64,000 bases of DNA from Clostridium sp. (GTDB taxonomy: Bacteria > Bacillota > Clostridia > Clostridiales > Clostridiaceae): assembly GCA_031292145.1 (NCBI GenBank), contig JARLHR010000042.1, forward strand, positions 59,451-123,450, in the 5' to 3' direction. This document shows positions 36,218 through 45,118 of the stretch, in pieces. The translations under genes were made by a program, and so were the position numbers. The notes under the pieces are model-generated. The model saw only the letters and a program-made list of their open reading frames with translations, ran no database searches and was not told the origin of the DNA. Within the stretch, counting starts at the first letter, position 1; each line of letters starts with the position of its first letter.

Positions 36218-37087
36218 ATGAGTTTGGATAGAAATTCAAAATGTTGGTGTGGAAGTGGCTTAAAGTATAAAAAATGTCACTTAGAATTTGATGAAAAAAT
36301 AGAAAGTTATAGACATAAAGGGCATATAGTACCATCAAAAGATATAATAAAAAGTCCACTAGACATAGAAGGAATTAGAAAAAGTGCTAAAATAAATAAT
36401 GAAGTTTTAGATTTAGTTGAAAGCAAGATTAAAGCTGGGATGAGTACAGCAGAAATAGATAAATTAGTATATGATTATACTACAGAACATGGTGCGATTC
36501 CTGCACCCTTGAATTTTGAAGGTTTTCCTAAGAGTGTATGTACATCAATTAATAATGAAGTTTGTCATGGTATACCTGATGAAAATATTATTTTAAGAGA
36601 TGGAGATATTGTAAATGTAGATGTTTCTACAATATTAGATGGTTATTATTCAGATGCTTCAAGAATGTTTATGATTGGTGAAGTTAGTGAAGAAGCAAAA
36701 AGATTGGTAACAGTTGCTAGAGAAACTATGATAAAAGGAATTGAAGCTATAAAGCCATGGGGATTTTTAGGTGATATTGGAGAAGCTTGTGAGGAACATG
36801 CTCATAAGAATGGCTATAAAATAGTTAGAGCTTTAGGAGGTCATGGAGTCGGTAACCAATTTCATGAGGATCCATTTGTTCCACATATAGGTAAAAAGGG
36901 AACAGGTATGTTACTTGTCCCAGGAATGGTTATTACTGTGGAACCAATGGTAAATGAAGGCACTTTTGATGTTTTTGTTGATGAAGTAAACGAATGGACT
37001 ATTTATACAGCAGATGATAAGTTATCCGCTCAATGGGAGCATACAGTATTGATTACTGAAACAGGTGTTGAAATTTTAGCTAAGTAG
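36218..37087 (+). CDS. map: Type I methionine aminopeptidase with N-terminal SEC-C motif
   Basis: 289 residues. Residues 1-25 hold a SEC-C zinc motif (CWCGSGLKYKKCH). The pita-bread domain carries all five metal ligands: D in VNVDVST, D in SDASRMF, H in GGHGVGNQFHEDP, E in ITVEPMVNEG and E in QWEHTVLIT. It removes the initiator methionine from new proteins. SEC-C in front is known in a clostridial and some other MetAPs and may aid ribosome contact. AGAGGTG before the ATG. A terminator follows at 37114. The gene shares the general theme of protein maturation with the deformylase-like gene upstream, but the two are not in one operon. Confidence 0.9.
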   Translation: MSLDRNSKCWCGSGLKYKKCHLEFDEKIESYRHKGHIVPSKDIIKSPLDIEGIRKSAKINNEVLDLVESKIKAGMSTAEIDKLVYDYTTEHGAIPAPLNFEGFPKSVCTSINNEVCHGIPDENIILRDGDIVNVDVSTILDGYYSDASRMFMIGEVSEEAKRLVTVARETMIKGIEAIKPWGFLGDIGEACEEHAHKNGYKIVRALGGHGVGNQFHEDPFVPHIGKKGTGMLLVPGMVITVEPMVNEGTFDVFVDEVNEWTIYTADDKLSAQWEHTVLITETGVEILAK

Positions 37088-37113
37088 GATTTTGAATATG
37101 CCTTATAATATTA

Positions 37114-37146
37114 AAAATAGGATTGAGCTTTATCAGTCCTATTTTC
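37114..37146 (+). terminator. Terminator of map
   Basis: AAAATAGGATTGA / TCAGTCCTATTTT, 13 bp with one mismatch, 6-base loop, then T-rich. Confidence 0.8.
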
Positions 37147-37159
37147 ATTTCATAAAGTA

Positions 37160-37223
37160 TTAGGCATAATCAAAAAAATAAAAGACAAGAATACTGAGCT
37201 AATATTTTATTTCATGTGTCTTA
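37160..37223. repeat. Arms-only copy of the dispersed repeat
   Basis: TTAGGCATAATCAAAAAAAT to ATTTCATGTGTCTTA over 64 bp; both termini are present while the conserved core is missing. First of three related copies in the 536-bp gap before recQ. Confidence 0.65.
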
Positions 37224-37317
37224 ACAAAAATTACAGCATATGAAAGAAAATATTATAGATAAATTTTAAGTGATTAAGATTTGTGTAATTGCGTCAATAA
37301 TATATGATAGTATAACA

Positions 37318-37521
37318 TAAGGCACATTCAAAAAAATAATAGACCAGTATGATTGTCTATTTCGCGTCATACTGCGTCAGCAAATTGCGCTAATAGGCCT
37401 GCTATGAGCGGAATTTACTTCCTTGTCTGACACGAAATATACACATTAAGAAAGAGCAGCTATGCTGCATATAAGAACATCTCGTCACATCTTTGGTCTA
37501 TTATTTTCTTTCATGTGCCTA
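37318..37521 (+). repeat. Dispersed structured repeat, copy D (longest, 204 bp)
   Basis: Termini TAAGGCACATTCAAAAAAAT and TTTCATGTGCCTA. Outer helix is AATAGACCA / TGGTCTATT in place of AACAAGTCC / GGACTTGTT in copies A and B. Inner helix is GCGTCA / TGACAC instead of CATCA / TGATG. Bulge TACTGCGTC and apical TAATAGGCCTGCTATGA are conserved. An extra 40-base hairpin-rich insert (AGCAGC...GCTGCAT area) lies in the right arm near 37452-37490. Confidence 0.88.
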
Positions 37522-37531
37522 ATTAAAATTA

Positions 37532-37590
37532 TAGGGCATATGAAAGAAAGTCTACCAGAATGATGACTTATTATTTTGGGAATATGCCTA
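37532..37590. repeat. Short degenerate copy of the dispersed repeat
   Basis: TAGGGCATATGAAAGAAAG ... TATTATTTTGGGAATATGCCTA. Arms with a small centre, 59 bp, ending 35 bases before recQ. Confidence 0.6.
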
Positions 37591-37624
37591 ATTATTAAAT
37601 TAATTAATTTAAGGAGAACAATTA

Positions 37625-40075
37625 ATGAATGACTTAGCACATGGGGTTTTAGAAAAATATTACGGATATAAGACTTTTAGAAAAGGTCAAGAAGATATTA
37701 TACAAAAGATAATAAATGGTGAAGATGTACTAGCCATAATGCCAACTGGAGGAGGTAAATCCATATGTTATCAAATTCCAGCCCTTATATTAGAAGGTAT
37801 TACAATAGTAATTTCACCTCTTATATCACTAATGAAGGATCAAGTAGATACATTAAAGGATATGGGGATTAAAGGGGCTTTGATTAATAGTACTCTAAGT
37901 TCTGCAGAGGAAAATGAAATAATAAGAAATCTTGAAAATGGCCAGGTGAAAATTCTTTATATTGCACCAGAAAGACTGGAATCGTTCGAATTTTTAAATG
38001 TGATTTCAAGATGTAATATATCTCAAATTGCAGTAGATGAAGCCCATTGTATATCTCAGTGGGGGCATGATTTTAGGGTAAGTTATAGAAAAGTATCTTA
38101 TTTTATTAGTATGCTTCAAAAAAGACCTATAGTAACAGCTTTTACAGCAACAGCATCTGAAGAAGTGCGAGAAGATATAGTTAGTCTTCTTAAATTGCAG
38201 AACCCAAAAGTTTTTATTACAGGTTTTGATAGAGAAAACTTACTTATAAATGTTATTAAGAGCGGAAGCAAGAAAGAATATTTATTTGAATATGTTCAAA
38301 ATAATAAGGAAGTTTCAGGAATAATATATGCTGCTACTAGAAAAGAAGTCGATACAATTTATGAGCTATTACAATCTAAAGGATATAATGTAACCTATTA
38401 TCATGCGGGATTACCGGAAAAAACCAGAAAAGAAAACCAGGAAAATTTCATATATGATAAAACTGATATTATGGTTGCAACTAATGCGTTTGGGATGGGT
38501 ATTGATAAACCTAATATAAGATATGTTATTCATTATAATATGCCAAGAAACCTAGAAAGCTATTATCAAGAAATTGGGAGAGCAGGAAGAGATGGAGGGA
38601 ATAGTGAATGTGTTTTGTTATTTGCTCCCCAAGATGTACAAGTACAGAAATATCTAATTGAAAATTCTATAGAAGACATGGATAGAAAAAATAATCAATA
38701 TAGAAAACTTCAACAAATGATGGATTTTGTATATAGCAACGATTGTTATAGAAAATATATTTTGGAGTATTTTGGAGAAACCTATAATGAAGAATGTAAT
38801 AATTGTAGCAATTGTTTAAGTGAAGGTGAGCTTGTAGATAAGACTATAGAAGCGCAAAAGGTATTATCATGTATATATAGAATGAAAATTAAGTTTGGTA
38901 TTGGTATGCTTGTGGATGTACTTAGAGGTTCTAAAAATAAAAAAGTCATCCAGTTTCATTTTGATGAACTATCAACCTATGGCTTAATGAAAGAATATTC
39001 AGCTGAAGAACTGAAGACATTCATTAATACGCTGATTTCTCATGGATATATAAGTGTTATAGAAGGCACCTATCCTGTACTCAGTTTAAATGAAAAATCT
39101 AGAAGAGTGCTAACATCTAAAGAAAAAGTAGAATTAAAGGAATTTAAAGTAGAAAAGAAGGTTAAAGAAGATAATCAGTTATTTGAAATTCTTAGAGTTG
39201 TAAGACAAGAATTAGCAAGAGAAAATAATGTCCCACCGTATATTATCTTTGGTGATGTAACCTTAAAGGAAATGGCTGCTAAATTTCCGATAAATAAAGA
39301 AGCAATGCTAAAGGTTTCAGGGGTTGGGGAAGTTAAGTATAATAAGTACGGAAAAGAGTTTGAAGATGCAATAATAAGATTTGCTAAAGAAAATAATATT
39401 GAAGTTCCTGATTATAGATTAGAGGAAGATATAACCCAAATACCTGATAATAATGGTGAAGATCTTAAGTTAGAAGTAACTACAGATTTAGAGCTGTATA
39501 TGAGATTGGATAGCCAAAGAAAAGAATTTGCTAAAAAAGAAGGCACATTACCTCAAGCAATTATGTCTATGAATACTTTAAAAGAAATAAGTGGGAGATA
39601 TCCAGATACTTTAGAAAAATTAAAGGATATAAGCGGTATGGGGCCTAAAAAATTAAATTCATATGGGAATGCTATAATAGAAATAGTAAATGAGTATATA
39701 TTAGAAAATAGCATAGAAGTATCATGGGCAGATAGAAAAAGAAAGAAAGTTATTATAGATGGTGAGTCTAGAGAAAATAATCAAATTGCGATTGATATGC
39801 TCAAGGAAAAAGTTAATATACATGAAGTGTCCGAAAAAATAGAACTTTCAGTTTCGACTATTTTAGGATATGTAACAGATTATATTAAGGAATTTGGAGA
39901 GAATGTATTCAATATAAACTTAGAAGAATTTTATATTGAAGAGGATGAAAAATTAATTGTAAATGCTTGCGAAAAGAATGGATATGATAAAATAAATATT
40001 TTAAAAAAGGAACTTCCATCTCATATAAAATATGAAAGTATAAGGGCAGTTATCTTAAAGAAATATTTTTTATAA
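37625..40075 (+). CDS. recQ: RecQ family ATP-dependent DNA helicase with two HRDC domains
   Basis: 816 residues. Helicase core 1-340: FRKGQEDII, MPTGGGKSICYQ, VDEAHCISQWGHDFR, TATA, FGMGIDKPNIR, and QEIGRAGRDG. Zinc-binding region with C-x-x-C (ECNNCSNC) about 390-400, winged helix about 410-510, then two HRDC-type helical domains (about 525-605 and 640-710, each with a G-x-G-x-x-K-x-x-x-Y-G pattern) and a C-terminal helix-turn-helix of about 100 residues. It unwinds DNA during recombination and fork repair. AAGGAG precedes the ATG. Confidence 0.9.
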   Translation: MNDLAHGVLEKYYGYKTFRKGQEDIIQKIINGEDVLAIMPTGGGKSICYQIPALILEGITIVISPLISLMKDQVDTLKDMGIKGALINSTLSSAEENEIIRNLENGQVKILYIAPERLESFEFLNVISRCNISQIAVDEAHCISQWGHDFRVSYRKVSYFISMLQKRPIVTAFTATASEEVREDIVSLLKLQNPKVFITGFDRENLLINVIKSGSKKEYLFEYVQNNKEVSGIIYAATRKEVDTIYELLQSKGYNVTYYHAGLPEKTRKENQENFIYDKTDIMVATNAFGMGIDKPNIRYVIHYNMPRNLESYYQEIGRAGRDGGNSECVLLFAPQDVQVQKYLIENSIEDMDRKNNQYRKLQQMMDFVYSNDCYRKYILEYFGETYNEECNNCSNCLSEGELVDKTIEAQKVLSCIYRMKIKFGIGMLVDVLRGSKNKKVIQFHFDELSTYGLMKEYSAEELKTFINTLISHGYISVIEGTYPVLSLNEKSRRVLTSKEKVELKEFKVEKKVKEDNQLFEILRVVRQELARENNVPPYIIFGDVTLKEMAAKFPINKEAMLKVSGVGEVKYNKYGKEFEDAIIRFAKENNIEVPDYRLEEDITQIPDNNGEDLKLEVTTDLELYMRLDSQRKEFAKKEGTLPQAIMSMNTLKEISGRYPDTLEKLKDISGMGPKKLNSYGNAIIEIVNEYILENSIEVSWADRKRKKVIIDGESRENNQIAIDMLKEKVNIHEVSEKIELSVSTILGYVTDYIKEFGENVFNINLEEFYIEEDEKLIVNACEKNGYDKINILKKELPSHIKYESIRAVILKKYFL

Positions 40076-40160
40076 ATTAGTACTATTATTTTTTTGAAGA
40101 TACCTAAATACTTAGAATATTAATAACATTTGTAAATATATTTAATAGTGAAATAAATGT

Positions 40161-40298
40161 TAAGGCATATGAAATATAATAATAAGTCTGTGATGCGATT
40201 TATATTTCCCCACAGACGAGGAAGTGTATCTCACTAATAGGAGCCTATTAGGAAAACATACTATCATGCTGACTTATCATTATTTTGAATATTCCTAA
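40161..40298 (-). repeat. Dispersed structured repeat, copy G
   Basis: 138 bp between TAAGGCATATGAAATATAAT and TATTTTGAATATTCCTA. It is inverted relative to copies A-D: reverse complement shows CTAATAGGCTCCTATTAG as the apical element and TTCCTCGTCTGTGGGGAAAT in the conserved right arm. Most diverged of the long copies. Confidence 0.7.
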
Positions 40299-40318
40299 TA
40301 TAGAGAGGTGTTATTAAG

Positions 40319-40822
40319 TTGGATCCTTATAAAGTTTTAGATATTGATATAACTGCATCTGAGGAAGAAATTAAAGATAAATTCAAATATATGGTTGAAG
40401 AATATTCTCAAAATCAGGATGTAGAAACTAAACAAAAAATTTTAACTCTCAGTGCAGCATATGAGAAGATTATTAATGGCAATTTATACAAGGAAATTAG
40501 AGACTTAATTGATAATAAAAATTTTTCAGAAGCTGAAGCAAAATTAAATTTAATAAATAATGCAAACTCAGCAGAATGGAATTACCTTCAAGGATTTATT
40601 TCAGTTCAAAAGGGATGGTTTGAAAGTGGGCTTAATTATTTAAAAAATGCAGTGCAATTAGAGCCAGATAATTATGAATACTTAAATAGCTTAAATAGCT
40701 TACAGTCAAGGATTATTGAGTATATGAAAAAATATTCTGATAAAAAAGTAAAACAACCTAACTCAAATAATATGAATCCTTGCGGTGGAGATAATAGCAA
40801 TAATAGTGGAGGCATGTGCTAA
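40319..40822 (+). CDS. J-domain-like protein without HPD, with TPR and cysteine tail
   Basis: 167 residues. Residues 1-50 resemble a J-domain (YKVLDIDITASEEEIKDKFK, LSAAYEKIING), but the HPD tripeptide that activates DnaK is replaced (EEYSQNQD). Residues about 60-130 are TPR-like (AEWNYLQGFISVQKGWFESG, LNYLKNAVQLEPDNYEYLN). The tail is short, asparagine/glycine-rich with two cysteines (NPCGG...GGMC). TTG start, AGAGGTG eight bases upstream. It probably binds a partner protein but cannot stimulate DnaK in the usual way. Confidence 0.75.
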   Translation: MDPYKVLDIDITASEEEIKDKFKYMVEEYSQNQDVETKQKILTLSAAYEKIINGNLYKEIRDLIDNKNFSEAEAKLNLINNANSAEWNYLQGFISVQKGWFESGLNYLKNAVQLEPDNYEYLNSLNSLQSRIIEYMKKYSDKKVKQPNSNNMNPCGGDNSNNSGGMC

Positions 40823-40909
40823 GAAATATATTAAGTTTTTAATTTAAGTTGATATTATATGCTATTTATGTTATTATAAATATGCAGTTGGTACGTAAAG
40901 TGCTAATGT

Positions 40910-40953
40910 GGAGCTTAGAGTGTCCTTCGCCGGTCTCTAAGCTCCTTTTGTTT
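40910..40953 (+). terminator. Terminator after the J-like gene
   Basis: GGAGCTTAGAG / CTCTAAGCTCC, 11 perfect base pairs, 14-base loop, then TTTTGTTT. Confidence 0.85.
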
Positions 40954-40998
40954 GCGTTTAATCTTATATATTTACATAATAAGGCAGGTGAAAAATAG

Positions 40999-43900
40999 AT
41001 GAAAATATCTGAATTAGAAAAAATAATATTAGAAAAAACCACTAAAATTAATTTATCTAGAGGGAGAGAAATTTTAAAACGTGGTGATTTAATTAAAGTT
41101 AACATTAATAAAATTGATAATTTTTATAACATCTATGGTAGCTTTAAATGTGACAACAAGTCGAAGTTATATAATTGTCATTTGAAAATAAATTTTAAAG
41201 ATAAAGAAATACCGTTAGGAAAATGCGATTGTGAGATATTTTTAAAATCTGAGTCTCAAAGCAGTATATATCTTTGTGAGCATCAAGTTGCAGCAGCTTT
41301 AAGTTTTGTTAATCAAGTAAAAAAGAAACTGAATGAAAAAGTTGGAAATAAACAGATTTTAAGAAAAGACAAAGAACTATTACATGAATTATATAAAATA
41401 TACAATTTAAAATTAAATACAGAGAGAATTTCAGATGAATTTAATTTGAAGTATGAAAGAAAACAACTCCAATTAAATATTTCGGTAAAAGAGGTTAGAG
41501 AAGATTCTAATTATTTTGATATTTACTTGTTCGTAGAAGATGGAAGTACTTACCCTATTACAAATATGGAAGAATTTATTGTAAGCATAATTAAATCAAC
41601 AAAATATCATATAGGTAAAGGATTGATTTATAATCCTAATGAATATTATTTTTCTAAAGAAGACAAGGACATTATTGAATATATTTATGAATATATATTA
41701 ATTTCTAAAGATAAAAATAAAGGTAATTATATAAGACTTAATAAGGAAATTTCTCGAAGATTTTTTGAGAAAAGTGTATTAAAAAAAATAAAATTTAATT
41801 ACAATTATCAAACTTATATTATTGAAATAAAAAATCAAGATTTGCCGATTTCCTTTACATTAAAAGAAAGCAAAGATGAATATATGTTGACTACTAAAGC
41901 AATTTTACCAATACCATTAAACGAAAAGATGGATTTATTCTTTTTTGATAGAAAAATTTATATTCCATCTGAAAGTCAGATAGAATTATATAAACCATTT
42001 TATAATATTTTAAAGGAAAATAGAAAAATTATAATATATAAAGATGTACACGTTAATCATGTTATTAATTTAGTATCATGTATTAATGCAATATCTGAAG
42101 ATGTGTCATTAGACGATGGAATAATAAGTATGTTAGAGAATTGTATAAAGGTAAATTTTGATTTTGAGAAAAAGGAAAGTAACTATTATTGTAACGTTAA
42201 GTTACTTTATGATAAACAAGAAATGTCCTATAAACAAGCGATAAATTCACACAGTCAAGTTTTAAAAAAATCAAAGAAAATGAGAATAATAGAAAGTGAA
42301 TTAAATAAGAATAGATTTTATTATAAAGATGGAGCATTTGTATTTTATGGTACGGATGAAGAATATTATAATTTCTTGAAAGAAAAATTTGAAGGATTAA
42401 AGAAAATAGGAGAAGTTAATATTTTAGAAAACAGTAATAAATATTTTAAACTTCAAGATTGGAGTTACGAAGCCTATATAAGTGAAGATAAAGATAATAA
42501 TTTTAATTTTTCGTTTAAATTAGGACAACTTGAAAATAAAGATGTAAGTGATATTACAAATGCCTATAAGAATAGGAAGAGTTATATTAAACTTAGTGAT
42601 AGTACTTTTGTTGACTTAGAAAGTAAGGAGTTAACAGATTTTATTAACATGTTAGAAAATCTAAATTTAGATATGACAAAGGCAGATACTAAAAATAAAC
42701 TTGAATTAAATAAAATATACTATTTAAATAACATTCTAGATAGCAATAAAATAAATATAGTCAGTGGAAATGAAAAATTGGCTAAAGTTTTAAAAAGATT
42801 ACATGGATTAACAGAGCATTGCTATGAAATTCCAAAAGACCTTAAAGCTTCGCTAAGAGAGTATCAAATAAAAGGATTTAACTGGCTTAAAAATTTAAGT
42901 TATTTAGGATTTGGAGGGATTTTAGCTGATGAAATGGGGCTTGGAAAAACAGTTCAAACAATAGCATTTTTGTTATCTGAAAAGGGTAAACATTCATTAA
43001 TAGTCACACCAACTTCTCTCATATATAACTGGAAACAAGAATTTGATAAATTTGCACCAAAATTAAATGTCGGAATTATTCATGGAGACAAAAATGACAG
43101 AATTGAAGTGCTAAATAGAATTTATGATTATGATATTATATTAACAACATTTGGTACCCTAAAAAACGATATAATAGAATATGAAAAAAACATATTTGAC
43201 TATCTAATAATAGATGAGGGACAAAATATAAATAATCCAGAATCACAAAATGCAAAATTCGTAAAAATGATTAGATCAAATAATAGATTTGTTTTAACAG
43301 GGACACCAATAGAGAATAATTTAATGGAATTATGGGCTTTATTTGATTTCATAATGCCAGGTTATCTTTATTCTAAACAAAGATTCGACCATGAATTTAT
43401 AAACAAGGCAAACGCAGTAGAAGATTTGAAAATTTTAATAAGTCCATATATTTTACGAAGAACAAAAAAAGATGTAATTAAAGAAATGCCGGAAAAAATA
43501 GAAAATAAATTGATTGTTGAAATGACAAATCCTCAAAAGCAGGTATATAAAGAATTTATTAAAGAAATTCAAAATAATCTTAAAAATAATAGTTTAGATA
43601 ATAGTAACATAACTATATTTTCTTATTTAACAAAACTTAGACAGATTTGCTTAGATCCATCCATAATAATTGATGATTATAGTGGAGGAAGTGGTAAAAT
43701 TACTATAGCCAAAGAGATTATATCTCAAAAAATGAATAATCATAAGATTTTACTATTTTCTCAATTTACATCTGTTTTAACTAGATTTGCTGATGAATTG
43801 CAGACTGAAAATATAAAATATTGTTATTTAGATGGTAATATTTCTTCAAAAAATAGAGTTAAGCTTGTAGATGAATTTAATAACAATGAGAATATAAGAA

Positions 43901-44211
43901 TATTTTTAATTTCATTAAAAGCAGGGGGAACTGGTTTAAATCTAACTAGTGCTGATATTGTTATTCATTTTGATCCCTGGTGGAATTTAGCGGCTGAAGA
44001 CCAAGCAACGGATAGAGCACACAGAATAGGTCAAAAACATATGGTTGAAGTAATAAAATTAATAGCTAAGAATACAATTGAGGAGAAGATATTACTTCTT
44101 CAAAATGATAAGAAACAACTTATAGAAGATGTAATAACAGGTGAATTAAAAGATGAGAATATAATAAATAAGTTGAAAACGGATGAATTATTAAATTTAT
44201 TTTCCAGTTAA
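40999..44211 (+). CDS. SWIM zinc-finger SNF2 family helicase
   Basis: 1070 residues. Residues about 55-100 hold a SWIM finger (CDCEIFL...LCEHQVAAAL, C-x-C-xn-C-x-H). The middle 500 residues are a variable region. Residues about 620-1070 are the SNF2 ATPase: LADEMGLGKTVQT, TPTSLIYNWKQEF, motif II IIDEGQNINN (DEGQ where most have DEAH/DEAQ), LTGTPIENNLMELW, KAGGTGLNLTSADIVIH and DRAHRIGQ. It is a DNA translocase that probably moves proteins on DNA; bacterial members are linked to transcription and repair. The ATG has AGGTG upstream. Confidence 0.9.
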   Translation: MKISELEKIILEKTTKINLSRGREILKRGDLIKVNINKIDNFYNIYGSFKCDNKSKLYNCHLKINFKDKEIPLGKCDCEIFLKSESQSSIYLCEHQVAAALSFVNQVKKKLNEKVGNKQILRKDKELLHELYKIYNLKLNTERISDEFNLKYERKQLQLNISVKEVREDSNYFDIYLFVEDGSTYPITNMEEFIVSIIKSTKYHIGKGLIYNPNEYYFSKEDKDIIEYIYEYILISKDKNKGNYIRLNKEISRRFFEKSVLKKIKFNYNYQTYIIEIKNQDLPISFTLKESKDEYMLTTKAILPIPLNEKMDLFFFDRKIYIPSESQIELYKPFYNILKENRKIIIYKDVHVNHVINLVSCINAISEDVSLDDGIISMLENCIKVNFDFEKKESNYYCNVKLLYDKQEMSYKQAINSHSQVLKKSKKMRIIESELNKNRFYYKDGAFVFYGTDEEYYNFLKEKFEGLKKIGEVNILENSNKYFKLQDWSYEAYISEDKDNNFNFSFKLGQLENKDVSDITNAYKNRKSYIKLSDSTFVDLESKELTDFINMLENLNLDMTKADTKNKLELNKIYYLNNILDSNKINIVSGNEKLAKVLKRLHGLTEHCYEIPKDLKASLREYQIKGFNWLKNLSYLGFGGILADEMGLGKTVQTIAFLLSEKGKHSLIVTPTSLIYNWKQEFDKFAPKLNVGIIHGDKNDRIEVLNRIYDYDIILTTFGTLKNDIIEYEKNIFDYLIIDEGQNINNPESQNAKFVKMIRSNNRFVLTGTPIENNLMELWALFDFIMPGYLYSKQRFDHEFINKANAVEDLKILISPYILRRTKKDVIKEMPEKIENKLIVEMTNPQKQVYKEFIKEIQNNLKNNSLDNSNITIFSYLTKLRQICLDPSIIIDDYSGGSGKITIAKEIISQKMNNHKILLFSQFTSVLTRFADELQTENIKYCYLDGNISSKNRVKLVDEFNNNENIRIFLISLKAGGTGLNLTSADIVIHFDPWWNLAAEDQATDRAHRIGQKHMVEVIKLIAKNTIEEKILLLQNDKKQLIEDVITGELKDENIINKLKTDELLNLFSS

Positions 44212-44259
44212 TTTGATTAAAAATAAATCTAATACATGATATAATAGTGATTAGAAATG

Positions 44260-44278
44260 ATCATTATCAAATAATGAT
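44260..44278 (+). terminator. Weak stem-loop after the SNF2 gene
   Basis: ATCATTAT / ATAATGAT with a three-base loop, then AAAAATTT. It may end the SNF2 transcript. The remaining bases up to 44444 hold the sigI promoter region, not resolved by eye. Confidence 0.4.
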
Positions 44279-44444
44279 AAAAATTTGATAAATAAATATA
44301 TGGTAGATATAATATGTGAAAACATATTATATGCAAATGTTAAATTAAGACTTTATATTAAAGTTTTTCATTCATTCAATAAAAAGTACCAAAAAGTATA
44401 TTTTGTATTGTATATTATAATGACCGGGGAAGGGAGCGTATGGA

Positions 44445-45110
44445 ATGCTCGAATGTGTTTTAATAGATTTAAATGTTAATGAGAACACAACTGTAAATGG
44501 ACTTATAGAAAATCATATGCCTTTTATTATAAAAAGTATTTCTGATGTTACTGGAAGATATGTATCATGTGAAAATGATGAAGAATTAAGCGTTGGATTA
44601 CTTGGATTTCATGAGGCTATTGAGAGATATGATAATGAGAAGGGGCATTTCTTATCTTATGCAAAGCTTGTTATAGCAAGTAGGATTAAAAATTATCTGA
44701 AAAGCGAAAATAAACATCAACATTCGTCTCTAGAAGAATTATTAGATAAGGGTATAGACATAAAAGATGAATATTTTGAACCTGAAGAAGATAATAGCAT
44801 ATTATTAGAAGAAATAAACAAGCTAAAAAACGAAATAAGTTCATTTGGTTTTACGTTGGAAGATTTGGTAAATGAGGCTCCCAAGCAACAAGCAACAAGG
44901 AAAAATGCAATTAGTTTATCAGAAGAAATAAGTAATGATGAGGAATTCACTTCTTTTATGTACTTGAAGAAAAGATTGCCAATAAAAAGAATTGTTTTAA
45001 AATTCTCAGTTACGGAAAAAGTAATAAAAAGAAGTAAAAAGTTTATTATTTCGGTGGTAATAATAATTGATAAAAACCTAAGTGCTTTGAGAAATTGGAT
45101 CAGAAAGTAG
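44445..45110 (+). CDS. sigI: RNA polymerase sigma factor SigI
   Basis: 221 residues, a little short for the family. Region 2 is visible as HMPFIIKSISDVTGRYV, ELSVGLLGFHEAIERYD and GHFLSYAKLVIASRIKNYL; the C-terminal region has the SigI-type helix-turn-helix (KRIVLKFSVTEKVIKRSKKF). SigI directs a small regulon, for heat and wall stress in Bacillus and for extracellular polysaccharide sensing in cellulolytic clostridia. AAGGGAG nine bases before the ATG. The anti-sigma gene starts eight bases after the stop. Confidence 0.88.
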   Translation: MLECVLIDLNVNENTTVNGLIENHMPFIIKSISDVTGRYVSCENDEELSVGLLGFHEAIERYDNEKGHFLSYAKLVIASRIKNYLKSENKHQHSSLEELLDKGIDIKDEYFEPEEDNSILLEEINKLKNEISSFGFTLEDLVNEAPKQQATRKNAISLSEEISNDEEFTSFMYLKKRLPIKRIVLKFSVTEKVIKRSKKFIISVVIIIDKNLSALRNWIRK

Positions 45111-45118
45111 GTGAAAAA

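Noticed and set aside
44260-44278. Possible Fur or metal-box (ATCATTAT CAA ATAATGAT)
   Set aside because: Orientation and spacing do not match a Fur box, and it sits after the SNF2 gene; read as a stem-loop.
44285-44479. 64-codon frame before sigI
   Set aside because: Starts with TTG without a ribosome site and overlaps the sigI start in another frame.
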